A program made the position numbers and the translations under genes. Below, piece after piece: positions 1 to 7,463 of a DNA stretch of 39,737 nt. How positions within the stretch are numbered: the first letter of the stretch is position 1; each line of letters begins with the position of its first letter. The notes beneath the pieces are model-generated. The model ran no database searches, had not been told where the DNA came from, and worked only from the letters and a program-made list of their open reading frames with translations. The stretch comes from UBA2144 sp043819035 (lineage in GTDB: Bacteria > Patescibacteriota > Gracilibacteria > Peribacterales > Peribacteraceae): NCBI GenBank assembly GCA_043819035.1, contig JBDRFD010000013.1, forward strand, positions 1 to 39,737. The letters run 5' to 3'.

Positions 1-531
1 CCGGAAGCCCTTTCGCATATCGATGTGCAGCAAGTTGAAACAACGTTGAACAAAACCGCGAGTGATATTCAGTCGATAGTAGGAGGCAAAGAAGTTGTAG
101 AGCTGGATGCTGGAGTTGCGGGACAAGCTTTGCAGGGCGTCGCTGGGAGTTCACAGATTGACGTGACTTCTTCAATACAGGCGAACACTGCAGGGAGTTC
201 AATTATCGATGCAAGATGGTTGAGTGATGTTGTGGATCACGAGAAGAGGCATGAGGCTCAAGCATCCAGTTGGAACGCTGATGAAGTACTGGTTGAACAA
301 GGGGGAAGTGTTCTGACACTTACACGTTGTGACATCTCTGAGGCTGACGCAATGCTGGTACAGTCGAGCATTGAGCATGTCTCTGGTGAGTATAAGCAGA
401 TCTTCCAAATCGTGACGGGAATTCTTTCCAACGAACAAATTCAATCCGTTGCTGAGTCGGGGGATTTGGCGGGCTTGGAAGAACAAATGCAAACCACTGA
501 AGATACTTCTGATGATCATGGAACGAACTGA
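1..531 (+). CDS. Partial hypothetical protein with an HEKRH motif
   Basis: The reading frame is open from the first base of the window, so the true start lies upstream; the GTG at 25 is only the first in-window start. About 177 residues are visible. I do not recognise the family. The middle contains a conserved-looking block, WLSDVVDHEKRHEAQA, in which HEKRH fits the zinc-metallopeptidase pattern HExxH, followed by WNAD and a Thr-rich stretch. The tail is acidic and helical. No membrane segment is visible in this part. It overlaps the next gene by 14 bp, which suggests co-transcription and translational coupling. The metalloprotease reading is inference from one motif; without the N-terminus and a third ligand it could be chance. 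Confidence 0.6.
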   Translation, partial: PEALSHIDVQQVETTLNKTASDIQSIVGGKEVVELDAGVAGQALQGVAGSSQIDVTSSIQANTAGSSIIDARWLSDVVDHEKRHEAQASSWNADEVLVEQGGSVLTLTRCDISEADAMLVQSSIEHVSGEYKQIFQIVTGILSNEQIQSVAESGDLAGLEEQMQTTEDTSDDHGTN

Positions 532-757
532 GATTGGTGGATGCGAACATCGGGCGGCACAATTGCGAGAGATTTTTGGTGAACACGATATTGAGTGTAG
601 AGTGATAGTTGAAGGAGGAATTGTAATATTGAGATACAACAAAAATCTCAGGACTGATGTTTTTTCTGTTATCACGCAGGCCATTACGGAAGAGCCGCAG
701 TCTGCGTTCAGAGGGACTCCACGGATAGTGATGGAAGGTGGTCGATTAATCGGATGA
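518..757 (+). CDS. Small hypothetical protein, 79 aa
   Basis: Product starts MERTEIGGCEHRAAQLRE and is unrecognised. The ATG at 518 overlaps the end of the upstream gene, so the pair is probably translationally coupled; an in-frame ATG at 512 is an alternative. The composition (short alpha helix, then beta strands such as CRVIVEGGIVILRY, then a second helix) suggests a compact soluble alpha/beta fold of the size of a small ferredoxin-like domain. Its 3' end overlaps the convergent secD gene by 12 bp. A longer in-frame TTG start at 449 is unlikely because it would lie deep inside the upstream gene. Confidence 0.55.
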   Translation: MERTEIGGCEHRAAQLREIFGEHDIECRVIVEGGIVILRYNKNLRTDVFSVITQAITEEPQSAFRGTPRIVMEGGRLIG

Positions 758-3196
758 AACTTTTGTAGGCATTAGAGCTTCCTCCTTCGCTACCTTCACC
801 CCAAACAATTCCATATTATGTGAGAGCGGTGAGTTTGCGATACGCCCAAAGAGCCACCGTGTGACGATAATTGCGGAGAACATAGAGATCAGCACTCCCA
901 TACCGAGCGTTGCGGCAAAGCCACGGACGATGGAAGTCCCCACAGAGAAAAGGACAACACACGTGATGAACGTCGAAACGTTTCCATCGCGAATGCTCGG
1001 CCACGCTTTTTGAAAACCCGTATCCACGGCGGTCTGGAAAAGTTTTCCTTTCCTCAGTTCTTCTTTGATGCGTTCAAAGATCAGGATGTTCGCGTCCACG
1101 GCCATACCAATGCTGAGGATAATTCCTGCCATGCCGGCCAAGGTGAGGACAATAAACTGTCCAGAGAAGAGGAAGAGCGGAACTTTTAGGAATGCCAGGA
1201 AGATGATGGCATAAATGCATAGTGCGAGGTCTGCCAGGAGTCCCATCAGCCGATATATCAAAATCATGAAAAGCATAAGGATGGCAATGCCGATCAATGC
1301 CGCTTTCATGGAAGTCTTCAAGGCTTGCGCACCCAGTGTTGCCTCTACGGTGTGTTGTCCTGCGAGGTAAATCGGAGCGGGGATTGCACCGGTATTCAGG
1401 TCCACAGCCAGATTCTTTGCCTCTTCAAAGTTCTGGCTTCCGGTGATTACCGCGATGCCTCCAGGAATTTCGGTCTGCACTGTAGGTGCGGAGACCAGAT
1501 CTCCTCCTACGAAGATTGCGATGCGTTTACCGACGTTCTTCTTAGTCAGTTCATAGAAAAGTTCACCTCCTTCCGCATCGAAGGTGATTTGTACGACAGG
1601 AAGATTCGTCGTCGGGTCGAGTGTTACGGTAGCGGAGCGGAAGTGTTTTCCATCCAGGGTCGTATCTTTCCATCCGGTGGGCAGGAGGGAGAAAAAGAGC
1701 ATGCGCAGAGTGATTGCGTCTTCTTCACGCTGTATTTTGTGCCCCTCTACAGCCTCTGCGAGTGTATCAGCACGTTCAAAGGATCTCTCACCAGTAATTG
1801 TCAATGCATCATACGTGACCAGGTCCGGTTTCTTATCCGGTGCTCTGTCGGATAGGATCAAGTGGTAACCGAATTGAGTTTCGGTCGGATCACTCACTTC
1901 TCCTTCGGCAAGTTTGAATGAAACTGCTTCAAAATCAGGCACCATCGTACCGCGCCCGAATTCTCCCAGGCTTCCTCCTTCCACGCCGGAAGGCCCATCG
2001 GAGTATTCTTTCGCGAGATCAGCAAAGCTCTCACCTCCATCAATCCTAATTTTAAGTTCCTTTGCCAGAGCGAGCGCTTCGCCGGCGGTTCTGGTGACAG
2101 ATTCATCGGCGGAGAGAGCACCCTCGAAAGCAATCAAGATGTGGCTTGCCTCCATCACTTCGTTTCCCTCGGTGCGTGACTCGAGGAAAAGGATTTGTGA
2201 TTCACTGTCATTCACTGACACCGGCTCGATATCGCCAATGTTCATCTCAAGAAGCGTGTTTTGAATGCTATTGTCTTCTACGAGAGGGACATTCTCGTTC
2301 ATCTGGTAGGTAGCACCCTCTTCGGTGTCTGCCAGGTGTTCCAGCGCAAGCGGGGGCGAGATAATCACGCGCGCTTTTTTCTCACGTGGTTTGATTACTT
2401 CTGCGAGGAAGATACCCGGAACTTCTCTGAAAGAGATCTGTCCTTCACTATTGCGCTCGGGAATACTCAGTAAGCCCTCAATCTTCTGCACACCAGTGGT
2501 GGTATCCATCTTCCAGAGTTTCTCGAGCCCCGTATGCAACTCATCGTAGAAGTATTCACGTTCATTCTCGAATCCCATCCCCAGCTCATCGCTCAAATCT
2601 TCACCCACAATAGCAAGCGTTTCGCCTGCCTGGATGCGTCCGATTGCTTTTGCCGCACTCTCGCGCACTTCTGCGTCGTATTCTTCGGACGCTTCGGTGT
2701 ACTCTTCCTTGAATTCCAGCTTGATGGTCTTGCCGACGGTATTGATGCATTCCTGCGTGTCGACCACTCCGGGGCATTCCACAAGGAGATGCTTTTCATT
2801 TCCTATATAAGAAGGAGTGATCACCGCTTCGCTCACGCCGAGCGCATTGATTCGCCGTTCCAGCACGGTGCGTATGGCTTCCACGATTCCGCGTTGTTGA
2901 TCTTCAATCGCGAGCATCTGTGCGCGCAGTCCTGCAATACGATCCGGAGCAGCATCCTGCCTTTCGAGATCTTCAATTTGCTGTTTGAGGCTTTCCACTT
3001 GCTCGCGCATCTCTCGTTCGGAGATACGAAAATCCAGCTGTGTTCCTCCCACAAGGTCGAGCCCGTAGTGCAACTTCGCACTCTGCAAGAAAGATGGCAC
3101 GAATGTTCTCTTATTCTGCGGCAATGCAATCACAATCACTAATACCGCAATTATTACAGTCAGAATCGGCCAGGTGCGGGAACGCTTCATCGCCAT
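746..3196 (-). CDS. secD: SecD translocase subunit with inserted PpiC/parvulin domain
   Basis: Membrane subunit of the SecDF complex, which uses the proton gradient to help pull exported proteins out of SecYEG. The N-terminal membrane segment is at residues 9-26, followed by the periplasmic start motif YGLDLVGGTQLD (44-55) and a coiled coil (62-115). The P1 head/base lies around 530-605 (VVQITFDAEGG, ending NTGAIPAP). Five C-terminal membrane segments follow from about 630, with the conserved GMAVDANILIFERIKEE (697-713). Between the two halves of P1, residues 348-450 form a parvulin-type prolyl isomerase domain: EASHILIAF, FADLAKEYSDGPSG, GGSLGEFGRGTMVPDF, FGYHLI. At 816 aa it is much longer than a plain SecD. 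No secF is adjacent; it may be elsewhere. The stop lies 8 bp downstream of the lipoprotein gene at 3205-3858, so the two are probably one operon. Confidence 0.93.
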   Translation of the reverse strand: MAMKRSRTWPILTVIIAVLVIVIALPQNKRTFVPSFLQSAKLHYGLDLVGGTQLDFRISEREMREQVESLKQQIEDLERQDAAPDRIAGLRAQMLAIEDQQRGIVEAIRTVLERRINALGVSEAVITPSYIGNEKHLLVECPGVVDTQECINTVGKTIKLEFKEEYTEASEEYDAEVRESAAKAIGRIQAGETLAIVGEDLSDELGMGFENEREYFYDELHTGLEKLWKMDTTTGVQKIEGLLSIPERNSEGQISFREVPGIFLAEVIKPREKKARVIISPPLALEHLADTEEGATYQMNENVPLVEDNSIQNTLLEMNIGDIEPVSVNDSESQILFLESRTEGNEVMEASHILIAFEGALSADESVTRTAGEALALAKELKIRIDGGESFADLAKEYSDGPSGVEGGSLGEFGRGTMVPDFEAVSFKLAEGEVSDPTETQFGYHLILSDRAPDKKPDLVTYDALTITGERSFERADTLAEAVEGHKIQREEDAITLRMLFFSLLPTGWKDTTLDGKHFRSATVTLDPTTNLPVVQITFDAEGGELFYELTKKNVGKRIAIFVGGDLVSAPTVQTEIPGGIAVITGSQNFEEAKNLAVDLNTGAIPAPIYLAGQHTVEATLGAQALKTSMKAALIGIAILMLFMILIYRLMGLLADLALCIYAIIFLAFLKVPLFLFSGQFIVLTLAGMAGIILSIGMAVDANILIFERIKEELRKGKLFQTAVDTGFQKAWPSIRDGNVSTFITCVVLFSVGTSIVRGFAATLGMGVLISMFSAIIVTRWLFGRIANSPLSHNMELFGVKVAKEEALMPTKVSSD

Positions 3197-3204
3197 AGCT
3201 TCTC

Positions 3205-3858
3205 TTAGTGTACACGAGTGAAGGTGACGTATGCTCCAACATTTACATCATCGGCGAAAACCTTCGCAAGCTCTGCGCTTGGGATACCTGTAATGATGAT
3301 TTTGTCCTTGAATCCGCCCTCTTGTACCGTATGCAAAGCCACCAACCCACCGCGCGTGAAGACGCCCACCTTCTTGCCCTGATTTTCCTCGAGCAATTGT
3401 TGCCACATGGATGCTCCCTCATCTGTGAAATTTATTTGAATAACGCCCGTTCCTCCTTCCCTCTCCTCTGCGTCAATCCAATAAAGTTGTTGTTCCGTGA
3501 TACCAGTTTCCATAAAGCGGCCGTACTGGTCATTTTCGATATCAGCTTCTTCCTCTTCTCCTGCTTCGCGCATAATGCGAAAACTGATCGGTGACGAGAG
3601 ACGCTCGAACAGAATATCTGCTGAATCCTTCTTCGTTAATGTGACGGTCATTCTTGCATCATCCATGGAGATTAGCGGGATGTCTTCCTCTATGACGAAT
3701 GCCATACGTTCTGTCACACGCTCACTCACGGTAGTCAGCACACTTATTTGCGCCGGATCCTCGGTTCTAAAGGTGAGATCCAAGGTCAGATTGGAGCGTG
3801 AGCACCCGGTTATTAGGAGCAAGGCCGTTGAAGAGATGAGAATGCGTTTTATAGACAT
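3205..3858 (-). CDS. Lipoprotein resembling the SecD P1 head domain
   Basis: 217 aa. The N-terminus is a lipoprotein signal peptide with lipobox LITGC, so the mature protein would begin at Cys19 and be lipid-anchored outside the membrane. The rest has no membrane segments. Its C-terminal half aligns with the head of the neighbouring SecD: VIQINFTDEGASMWQQL against VVQITFDAEGGELFYEL, GKKVGVFTRGGLVALHTVQ against GKRIAIFVGGDLVSAPTVQ, then IITGIPSAELAKVFADDVNVGAY against VITGSQNFEEAKNLAVDLNTGA. The N-terminal half (LTLDLTFRTEDPAQISVL, then DDARMTV) resembles the SecD base. It therefore looks like a stand-alone periplasmic SecD-like domain lacking the transmembrane engine. It precedes secD by 8 bp, supporting a role in the same export step. 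Function is inference. Confidence 0.8.
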   Translation of the reverse strand: MSIKRILISSTALLLITGCSRSNLTLDLTFRTEDPAQISVLTTVSERVTERMAFVIEEDIPLISMDDARMTVTLTKKDSADILFERLSSPISFRIMREAGEEEEADIENDQYGRFMETGITEQQLYWIDAEEREGGTGVIQINFTDEGASMWQQLLEENQGKKVGVFTRGGLVALHTVQEGGFKDKIIITGIPSAELAKVFADDVNVGAYVTFTRVH

Positions 3859-3943
3859 GTTGGGGGGAGTCTACAAAGCTACCACCTTTGAAGCAACGGA
3901 GTTTCTGCTCAATATTAATAATCGTAAGTGGTTGAATGATCGA

Positions 3944-4031
3944 AATGGCTGAATGGTTGGATGGTTGGATGGTCACTAAAGTGGCACAAACTTATAATTC
4001 GCTTGCGAACCATCCAGCAGTCCAGCCATTC
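3944..4031. repeat. Imperfect inverted repeat around a tandem TGGATGGT run
   Basis: The left arm at 3945-3972 contains AATGGCTGAATGG followed by tandem TGGATGGT units. The right arm at 4011-4031 reads CCATCCAGCAGTCCAGCCATT and is its imperfect reverse complement. The element fills much of the 185-bp gap between the lipoprotein gene and the upstream nucleotidyltransferase gene, both on the minus strand. It could act as a terminator or processing hairpin, but there is no clear U tract; a small mobile palindrome is equally possible. Confidence 0.55.
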
Positions 4032-4043
4032 TTTATATATACA

Positions 4044-5090
4044 TTAATCCCGCACCAACCTCGTATTCTCTCTAATCATCTTCCCCACCAAATCTACTCC
4101 TTTTAGTTCACAGTGATGATCGAGGATGCAATTCGTAAGATCACAGTCCTCTACGGTGCAATTCTCGAAGAGAACGACATCCTTAAGAATGCTTTTCGAG
4201 ACTGTTGAACGCGGTCCCAGTACGATACTTCCTTCAGTCTGTGATTCTTGGATCTGAGCTCTTTCCTCCTTTATAATTTGATCGCCGACAAGCGCCTTTG
4301 TTGCTTCCAGATACGCTTCGAACGAACCGATATCGAACCAAGGCTCGGTGAATGTGAAGCATTCAACTGTTAGATTTTTTCTGAGGAGCTCCTCGAAGAT
4401 TCCTCCGACATTATCAGGATGTTCTTTGGCAAATTCTACGAGGATAGGAAGAGTTGAAGCGGGGAGTATGGAACAGCCGGTTGAAACGAGTGTTGATTTT
4501 GGATCAGATGGTTTTTCTTCGAATGATGCTATTGAATCAATTTCTGATTTCTGATTTCTGCCCGTCGCGGCTCCGGTCGCGGCTGGGCCACGCCCCGACG
4601 GGCGGCCGCGCCGAGACGGGGTTTCTTGTTTATCTAACACTACTATTCCAAACGACTTAGCCTTTTCTTTATTGCCGATATCATGTGCTGCAAGTAGGGG
4701 AATACCTTCATTATAAGATGCAAGAAAGTCTGTAAGTTCAAAACCGATGTAGTTATCACCTGTAAGGAGAAGAATGTCTTCATTGATCTTTGCTTCGGTG
4801 ATCCACTTCGCAACCGCGCCAAGTGCGCCGAGCTTATGGTCATCATGATTTGTATCCTCGATGAGTACTTCGATGTTCGAACGGCTGAGCTCTTTCTTCC
4901 ATTCTTCAAATCCTTCTTTGAAGACGGCATTTGTGCTGACTGTGATTGGGATATCTTCGGGAATCTTCTCGACTATATGTGTGAGAATCGGTTTGCCTGC
5001 CAGCGGAAGCAGAGGCTTCGCTCTCTTCTCGGTTAGGGGCCAGAGTCGGGTGGCAAATCCGCCGGCGAGTATGAAGGCGTGCATGCGCAT
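4044..5090 (-). CDS. Sugar-nucleotide (NDP-sugar) transferase with left-handed beta-helix tail
   Basis: 348 aa. The N-terminus has the nucleotidyltransferase signature ILAGGFATRLWPLT, then KPLLPLAGKPIL, and the acidic metal-binding site LLTGDNY near residue 107. Such enzymes join a sugar 1-phosphate to an NTP to make the activated sugar for glycan synthesis. Residues 283-340 contain hexapeptide-like repeats (GSIVLGPRSTV, KDVVLFENCTVEDCDL) typical of a left-handed beta-helix. Closest groups are mannose-1-phosphate guanylyltransferase and glucose-1-phosphate thymidylyltransferase types; the exact substrate cannot be read from sequence. About 25-30 residues between DKQ and DSIASFEEKP are encoded by a GC-rich repeat and look inserted. 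The stem-loop at 3944-4031 lies just downstream. Confidence 0.85.
   Translation of the reverse strand: MRMHAFILAGGFATRLWPLTEKRAKPLLPLAGKPILTHIVEKIPEDIPITVSTNAVFKEGFEEWKKELSRSNIEVLIEDTNHDDHKLGALGAVAKWITEAKINEDILLLTGDNYIGFELTDFLASYNEGIPLLAAHDIGNKEKAKSFGIVVLDKQETPSRRGRPSGRGPAATGAATGRNQKSEIDSIASFEEKPSDPKSTLVSTGCSILPASTLPILVEFAKEHPDNVGGIFEELLRKNLTVECFTFTEPWFDIGSFEAYLEATKALVGDQIIKEERAQIQESQTEGSIVLGPRSTVSKSILKDVVLFENCTVEDCDLTNCILDHHCELKGVDLVGKMIRENTRLVRD
4542..4627. repeat. GC-rich palindromic element inserted in frame in the nucleotidyltransferase gene
   Basis: A triple TTTCTGA direct repeat (4540-4560) is followed by a very GC-rich block (4561-4624) with nested palindromes, for example CCCGACGGG and CCGTCGCGGC facing GCCGCGCCGAGACGGG. 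It is far above the base composition of the surrounding gene. On the minus strand it encodes a low-complexity peptide of Arg, Gly, Pro, Ala and Thr (ETPSRRGRPSGRGPAATGAA) followed by NQKSEID. The flanking protein sequence matches the family normally. The insertion keeps the frame, like the Rickettsia palindromic elements found inside genes. Confidence 0.75.
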
Positions 5091-5230
5091 TAGCGTAATG
5101 TGCTTTTAGGGATTGTCACGTGAAAAAGTTATTAGTTTGCAAGTTTTCTCCTGACTTCGCCCTTTGGGATTCGAGGGGCAAGGGTTTTTAGTTGCCTGCA
5201 GTTCCCTGACCTTGTATCGTCCTCCTCCCA

Positions 5231-5500
5231 ATGACAACTATTGATGATACTGCTCCGGCCATCCCAGATGATGATAAAGGTATAACACTTCGTGATGTGC
5301 TCATACATATGCAGCATCATACTGATCGTCTTGATAAAAAAATTGATGGAGTTGCTCAAGATCTCAAGGATTTCCACGAAGAGTTTCGCGAATTCGCCAA
5401 AGGTGTTGATGATCTTGATATGCGTGTTCAGGATATTGAAGATGCAGAACTTATTAAGCGCATTAAAGTGGTAGAGAAAAAATTGAGTCTTGCAGCGTGA
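5231..5500 (+). CDS. Small acidic coiled-coil protein, 89 aa
   Basis: Begins MTTIDDTAPAIPDDDKG, then a long amphipathic helix from about residue 18 to the end with heptad spacing of Leu/Ile/Val (VLIHMQHHTDRLDKKIDGVA and the following DLKDFHEEFREFA). No membrane segment or enzyme motif. It is probably a small helical oligomerisation or partner protein; no specific function can be given. No Shine-Dalgarno sequence precedes the ATG (upstream CGTCCTCCTCCCA). The gene stands alone on the plus strand between two minus-strand genes and ends just before a palindromic repeat. Coding-like composition and a clean heptad pattern support it as real. Confidence 0.6.
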   Translation: MTTIDDTAPAIPDDDKGITLRDVLIHMQHHTDRLDKKIDGVAQDLKDFHEEFREFAKGVDDLDMRVQDIEDAELIKRIKVVEKKLSLAA

Positions 5501-5521
5501 CATAGCTTTACATGTTCCGTC

Positions 5522-5630
5522 GTCTGAACCGCAGATGACGCAGATTAAAAAGATAACCTGCACTGACTTTTTGCTACTCTAAACGGTCATCTGCGTCATC
5601 TGCGTCATCTGCGAAATCTGTGGTTCAGAC
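5522..5630. repeat. Interspersed palindromic repeat, copy 1
   Basis: The left arm begins GTCTGAACCGCAGATGACG and the right arm ends in CTGTGGTTCAGAC, with extra tandem TCATCTGCG units inside the right arm. The arms can form a long hairpin. Related copies are at 9138-9290 and 11146-11329. It lies in the gap between two convergent genes (5231-5500 plus, 5634-6434 minus), where it may serve as a bidirectional terminator. Confidence 0.85.
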
Positions 5631-5633
5631 AAT

Positions 5634-6434
5634 TCAGAAAAACCACTTCCACCAACCCTTCTTCGAACTAACCATCGTCACAGGCCGTCCTTCTAGCGAT
5701 TCCACATGTTCATCTCTCTCCACAATTCCAAGAACAGAGGGGAGGAGGAGATAGGTGATGTTCTTCTGCCGACAAGCGCTGAGGAGGTTCAATGACTGCT
5801 CAAGGTCGCTGCATTGAATGAGGTGTGTGATCTTTTTTTGAGCCAAAACTTCTTCGAGTTTGTTGAGTTTGCCCAAAACGGGGACACCCGCTATCTCTGT
5901 ATCAGGTGCCCCACGACCGTCGAGGATGGCAACCGGGTGAAGGGGATTGCGTTTCTTTATCAATGACTCAATGATCTTCCGTGACTCGCGCGTAACGCCG
6001 ACGATCAGTGTCGGGAATGCGGGGGGTTCGAGACAGAGAATTCGTCTTTGAATATTTTGAAACACGATGTGCCAGATGTATGTCAGCACTGTGGTCAGAA
6101 TGAACGCGTATGAGAGCAGCAGCCTGCTGAAGAAGGTTGTGTATCGGAAGAAGTAGGTCAGAGAAAAGAGTGCGAGGCCGACGAGTGCCGCATATGAAAT
6201 GTAGGCGAGGTTCCTCAGCGTCATTTGGTTCCGTGTCATGTGAAATGTCCGCGTGGTTGCCAGCACAATTAGCCACAGCGGCGCGGCAATTGCTGCAACT
6301 ATGATGTATTGATCGAAGGGAAAATCGGTCGAGAAAATCCAACCTACCCTGAAGAAGTAGGCGATAGCATAGGCACCGATGAAGAGGGTGATGTCACTTA
6401 AGAGCCAAGTTGCCAGTAGAATTCTAGGACGCAT
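5634..6434 (-). CDS. Membrane protein like the N-terminal half of a polyprenyl glycosylphosphotransferase
   Basis: 266 aa from the ATG at 6434 (MRPRILLATWLL). Four to five membrane segments (residues 5-125) precede a Rossmann-like domain (PTLIVGVTRESRKIIESLI, VAILDGRG, GVPVLGKLNKLEEVLAQKK), the arrangement of the N-terminal part of WbaP/exopolysaccharide sugar transferases (CoA-binding-like domain). The catalytic C-terminal sugar-transferase domain is absent: the protein stops soon after VESLEGRPVTMV, where the full enzyme would continue. It may need a separate partner or be a regulatory remnant. An upstream GTG at 6506 would add 24 residues and has an AGGGGA box, but that stretch falls in an inverted repeat, so I prefer the ATG. 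Confidence 0.75.
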   Translation of the reverse strand: MRPRILLATWLLSDITLFIGAYAIAYFFRVGWIFSTDFPFDQYIIVAAIAAPLWLIVLATTRTFHMTRNQMTLRNLAYISYAALVGLALFSLTYFFRYTTFFSRLLLSYAFILTTVLTYIWHIVFQNIQRRILCLEPPAFPTLIVGVTRESRKIIESLIKKRNPLHPVAILDGRGAPDTEIAGVPVLGKLNKLEEVLAQKKITHLIQCSDLEQSLNLLSACRQKNITYLLLPSVLGIVERDEHVESLEGRPVTMVSSKKGWWKWFF

Positions 6435-6435
6435 G

Positions 6436-6529
6436 TGGAAACTGAAAAGTAAAAGGGGAAAGTGGAAAACGATAGTAATGTAGCGTGCAGAAAAGCAGTT
6501 TTCCACTTTCCCCTTTCAGTTTTCCCCTT
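6436..6529. repeat. Inverted repeat with AAAGGGGAAAGTGGAAAAC arms
   Basis: The left arm (6436-6470) ends AAGGGGAAAGTGGAAAAC. The right arm (6498-6529) starts GTTTTCCACTTTCCCCTT, giving a perfect 18-bp stem that extends imperfectly outward, with a 27-bp loop. It fills the gap between the metalloprotease gene (stop at 6532) and the membrane protein gene (start 6434). It supplies a purine-rich stretch that mimics a ribosome binding site for the GTG at 6506. Confidence 0.8.
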
Positions 6530-6531
6530 AT

Positions 6532-7422
6532 TTAGTTCCAGGAGTAGGCAAGTTTCGTCACATCCCACGGTACCTCACCAGTCCATTCATGTTCTCCTGT
6601 AGCGATGGGGGAGTAATTATTGAAGGCATTCTGCTGCATCCAGCGATACTTGGCGGCAATCACCGGGTTTTCACGAGCACGTTCCCTGAAAGCATCTTTC
6701 TGAAGCACGAAATATGCGAAGGTCTCGGCAAAGTCTTCAAACGGATCCCATGAAGCGTAACCGGAGACAAAGTCTTCCTCGGAAGATCCCGGGCGCTTGG
6801 TTTTGGAGTCGGTCCAGGAGACAGAGTAGAAACTCACACTGGGATCATCCATGTTGATAACTTCCGCACCATCCTTAAAAGGACTGGGTCTGTGCGTGTC
6901 GGTGCCATTCATGCATCCAAGGTCCGTGATATGCCCGAACTCATGGACGAGAAGTGCCTTGAACTCATCGTCGGCAACTTTTCCGGATAGGATGATCGTG
7001 GTTTTTCCGGCAAGACCTCTGCGGGAAGGATTATCGTAACGAACGTAGAAGTTCTTCAATTGCGCAACGCACGCGGAGGGAAAACTTCTCAGAACTTCAT
7101 TGGCAAGGATTTTGTGACGAAGAAGAATGTCCTTCTGATCTACAACGGGGAGGAAAGGAGCACTTTTTTTGAGGTACTTCTCCCGTTCGGTTTTCCGAAG
7201 CTCCACTGAAACCAGTGCTCTTTGGACCTGGGCAATGTCCCTCTTTTTCGGGGGAACAGATGCTTCATGTTCGTCTTCTGCTTCTTCTGTTACCTCCTTA
7301 ATTACTTCCTCGGCAGTTGCGGGAGGCACAGCTTGTGCTATACTAACTTCCGGCAGCACAGATGACAGGATGCTGCCTCTTAGGAGTAATAAGCCGGTAA
7401 GGAGAAGGAAGGGTATTTTCAT
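6532..7422 (-). CDS. Secreted HEFGH zinc metalloprotease-like protein
   Basis: 296 aa from the ATG at 7422 (MKIPFLLLTGLLLLRG), chosen because it starts a proper signal peptide; a 16-residue upstream extension is possible. A Glu/Ala-rich spacer (residues 35-60) is followed by the catalytic domain. LVHEFGHITDLG gives the HExxH zinc site. WDPFEDFAETFAYFVLQ, about 70 residues later, supplies a likely third Glu ligand. Family: gluzincin-like extracytoplasmic peptidase; substrate unknown. It is the last gene of a minus-strand block and is divergent from rlmD, with only 41 bp between the two starts, so the two promoters must overlap. Confidence 0.75.
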   Translation of the reverse strand: MKIPFLLLTGLLLLRGSILSSVLPEVSIAQAVPPATAEEVIKEVTEEAEDEHEASVPPKKRDIAQVQRALVSVELRKTEREKYLKKSAPFLPVVDQKDILLRHKILANEVLRSFPSACVAQLKNFYVRYDNPSRRGLAGKTTIILSGKVADDEFKALLVHEFGHITDLGCMNGTDTHRPSPFKDGAEVINMDDPSVSFYSVSWTDSKTKRPGSSEEDFVSGYASWDPFEDFAETFAYFVLQKDAFRERARENPVIAAKYRWMQQNAFNNYSPIATGEHEWTGEVPWDVTKLAYSWN

Positions 7423-7463
7423 GCCCGAAATAAAGTTGTTATTTATAAAGTAATTATTATAAA

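Noticed and set aside
746..3196. Recoded UGA (genetic code 25)
   Set aside because: Core genes read through without internal UGA, and UGA ends many genes, so the standard code applies.
5132..5563. 143-aa minus-strand ORF over the coiled-coil gene
   Set aside because: It runs through the palindromic repeat and opposes a frame with a regular heptad pattern; it is a shadow.
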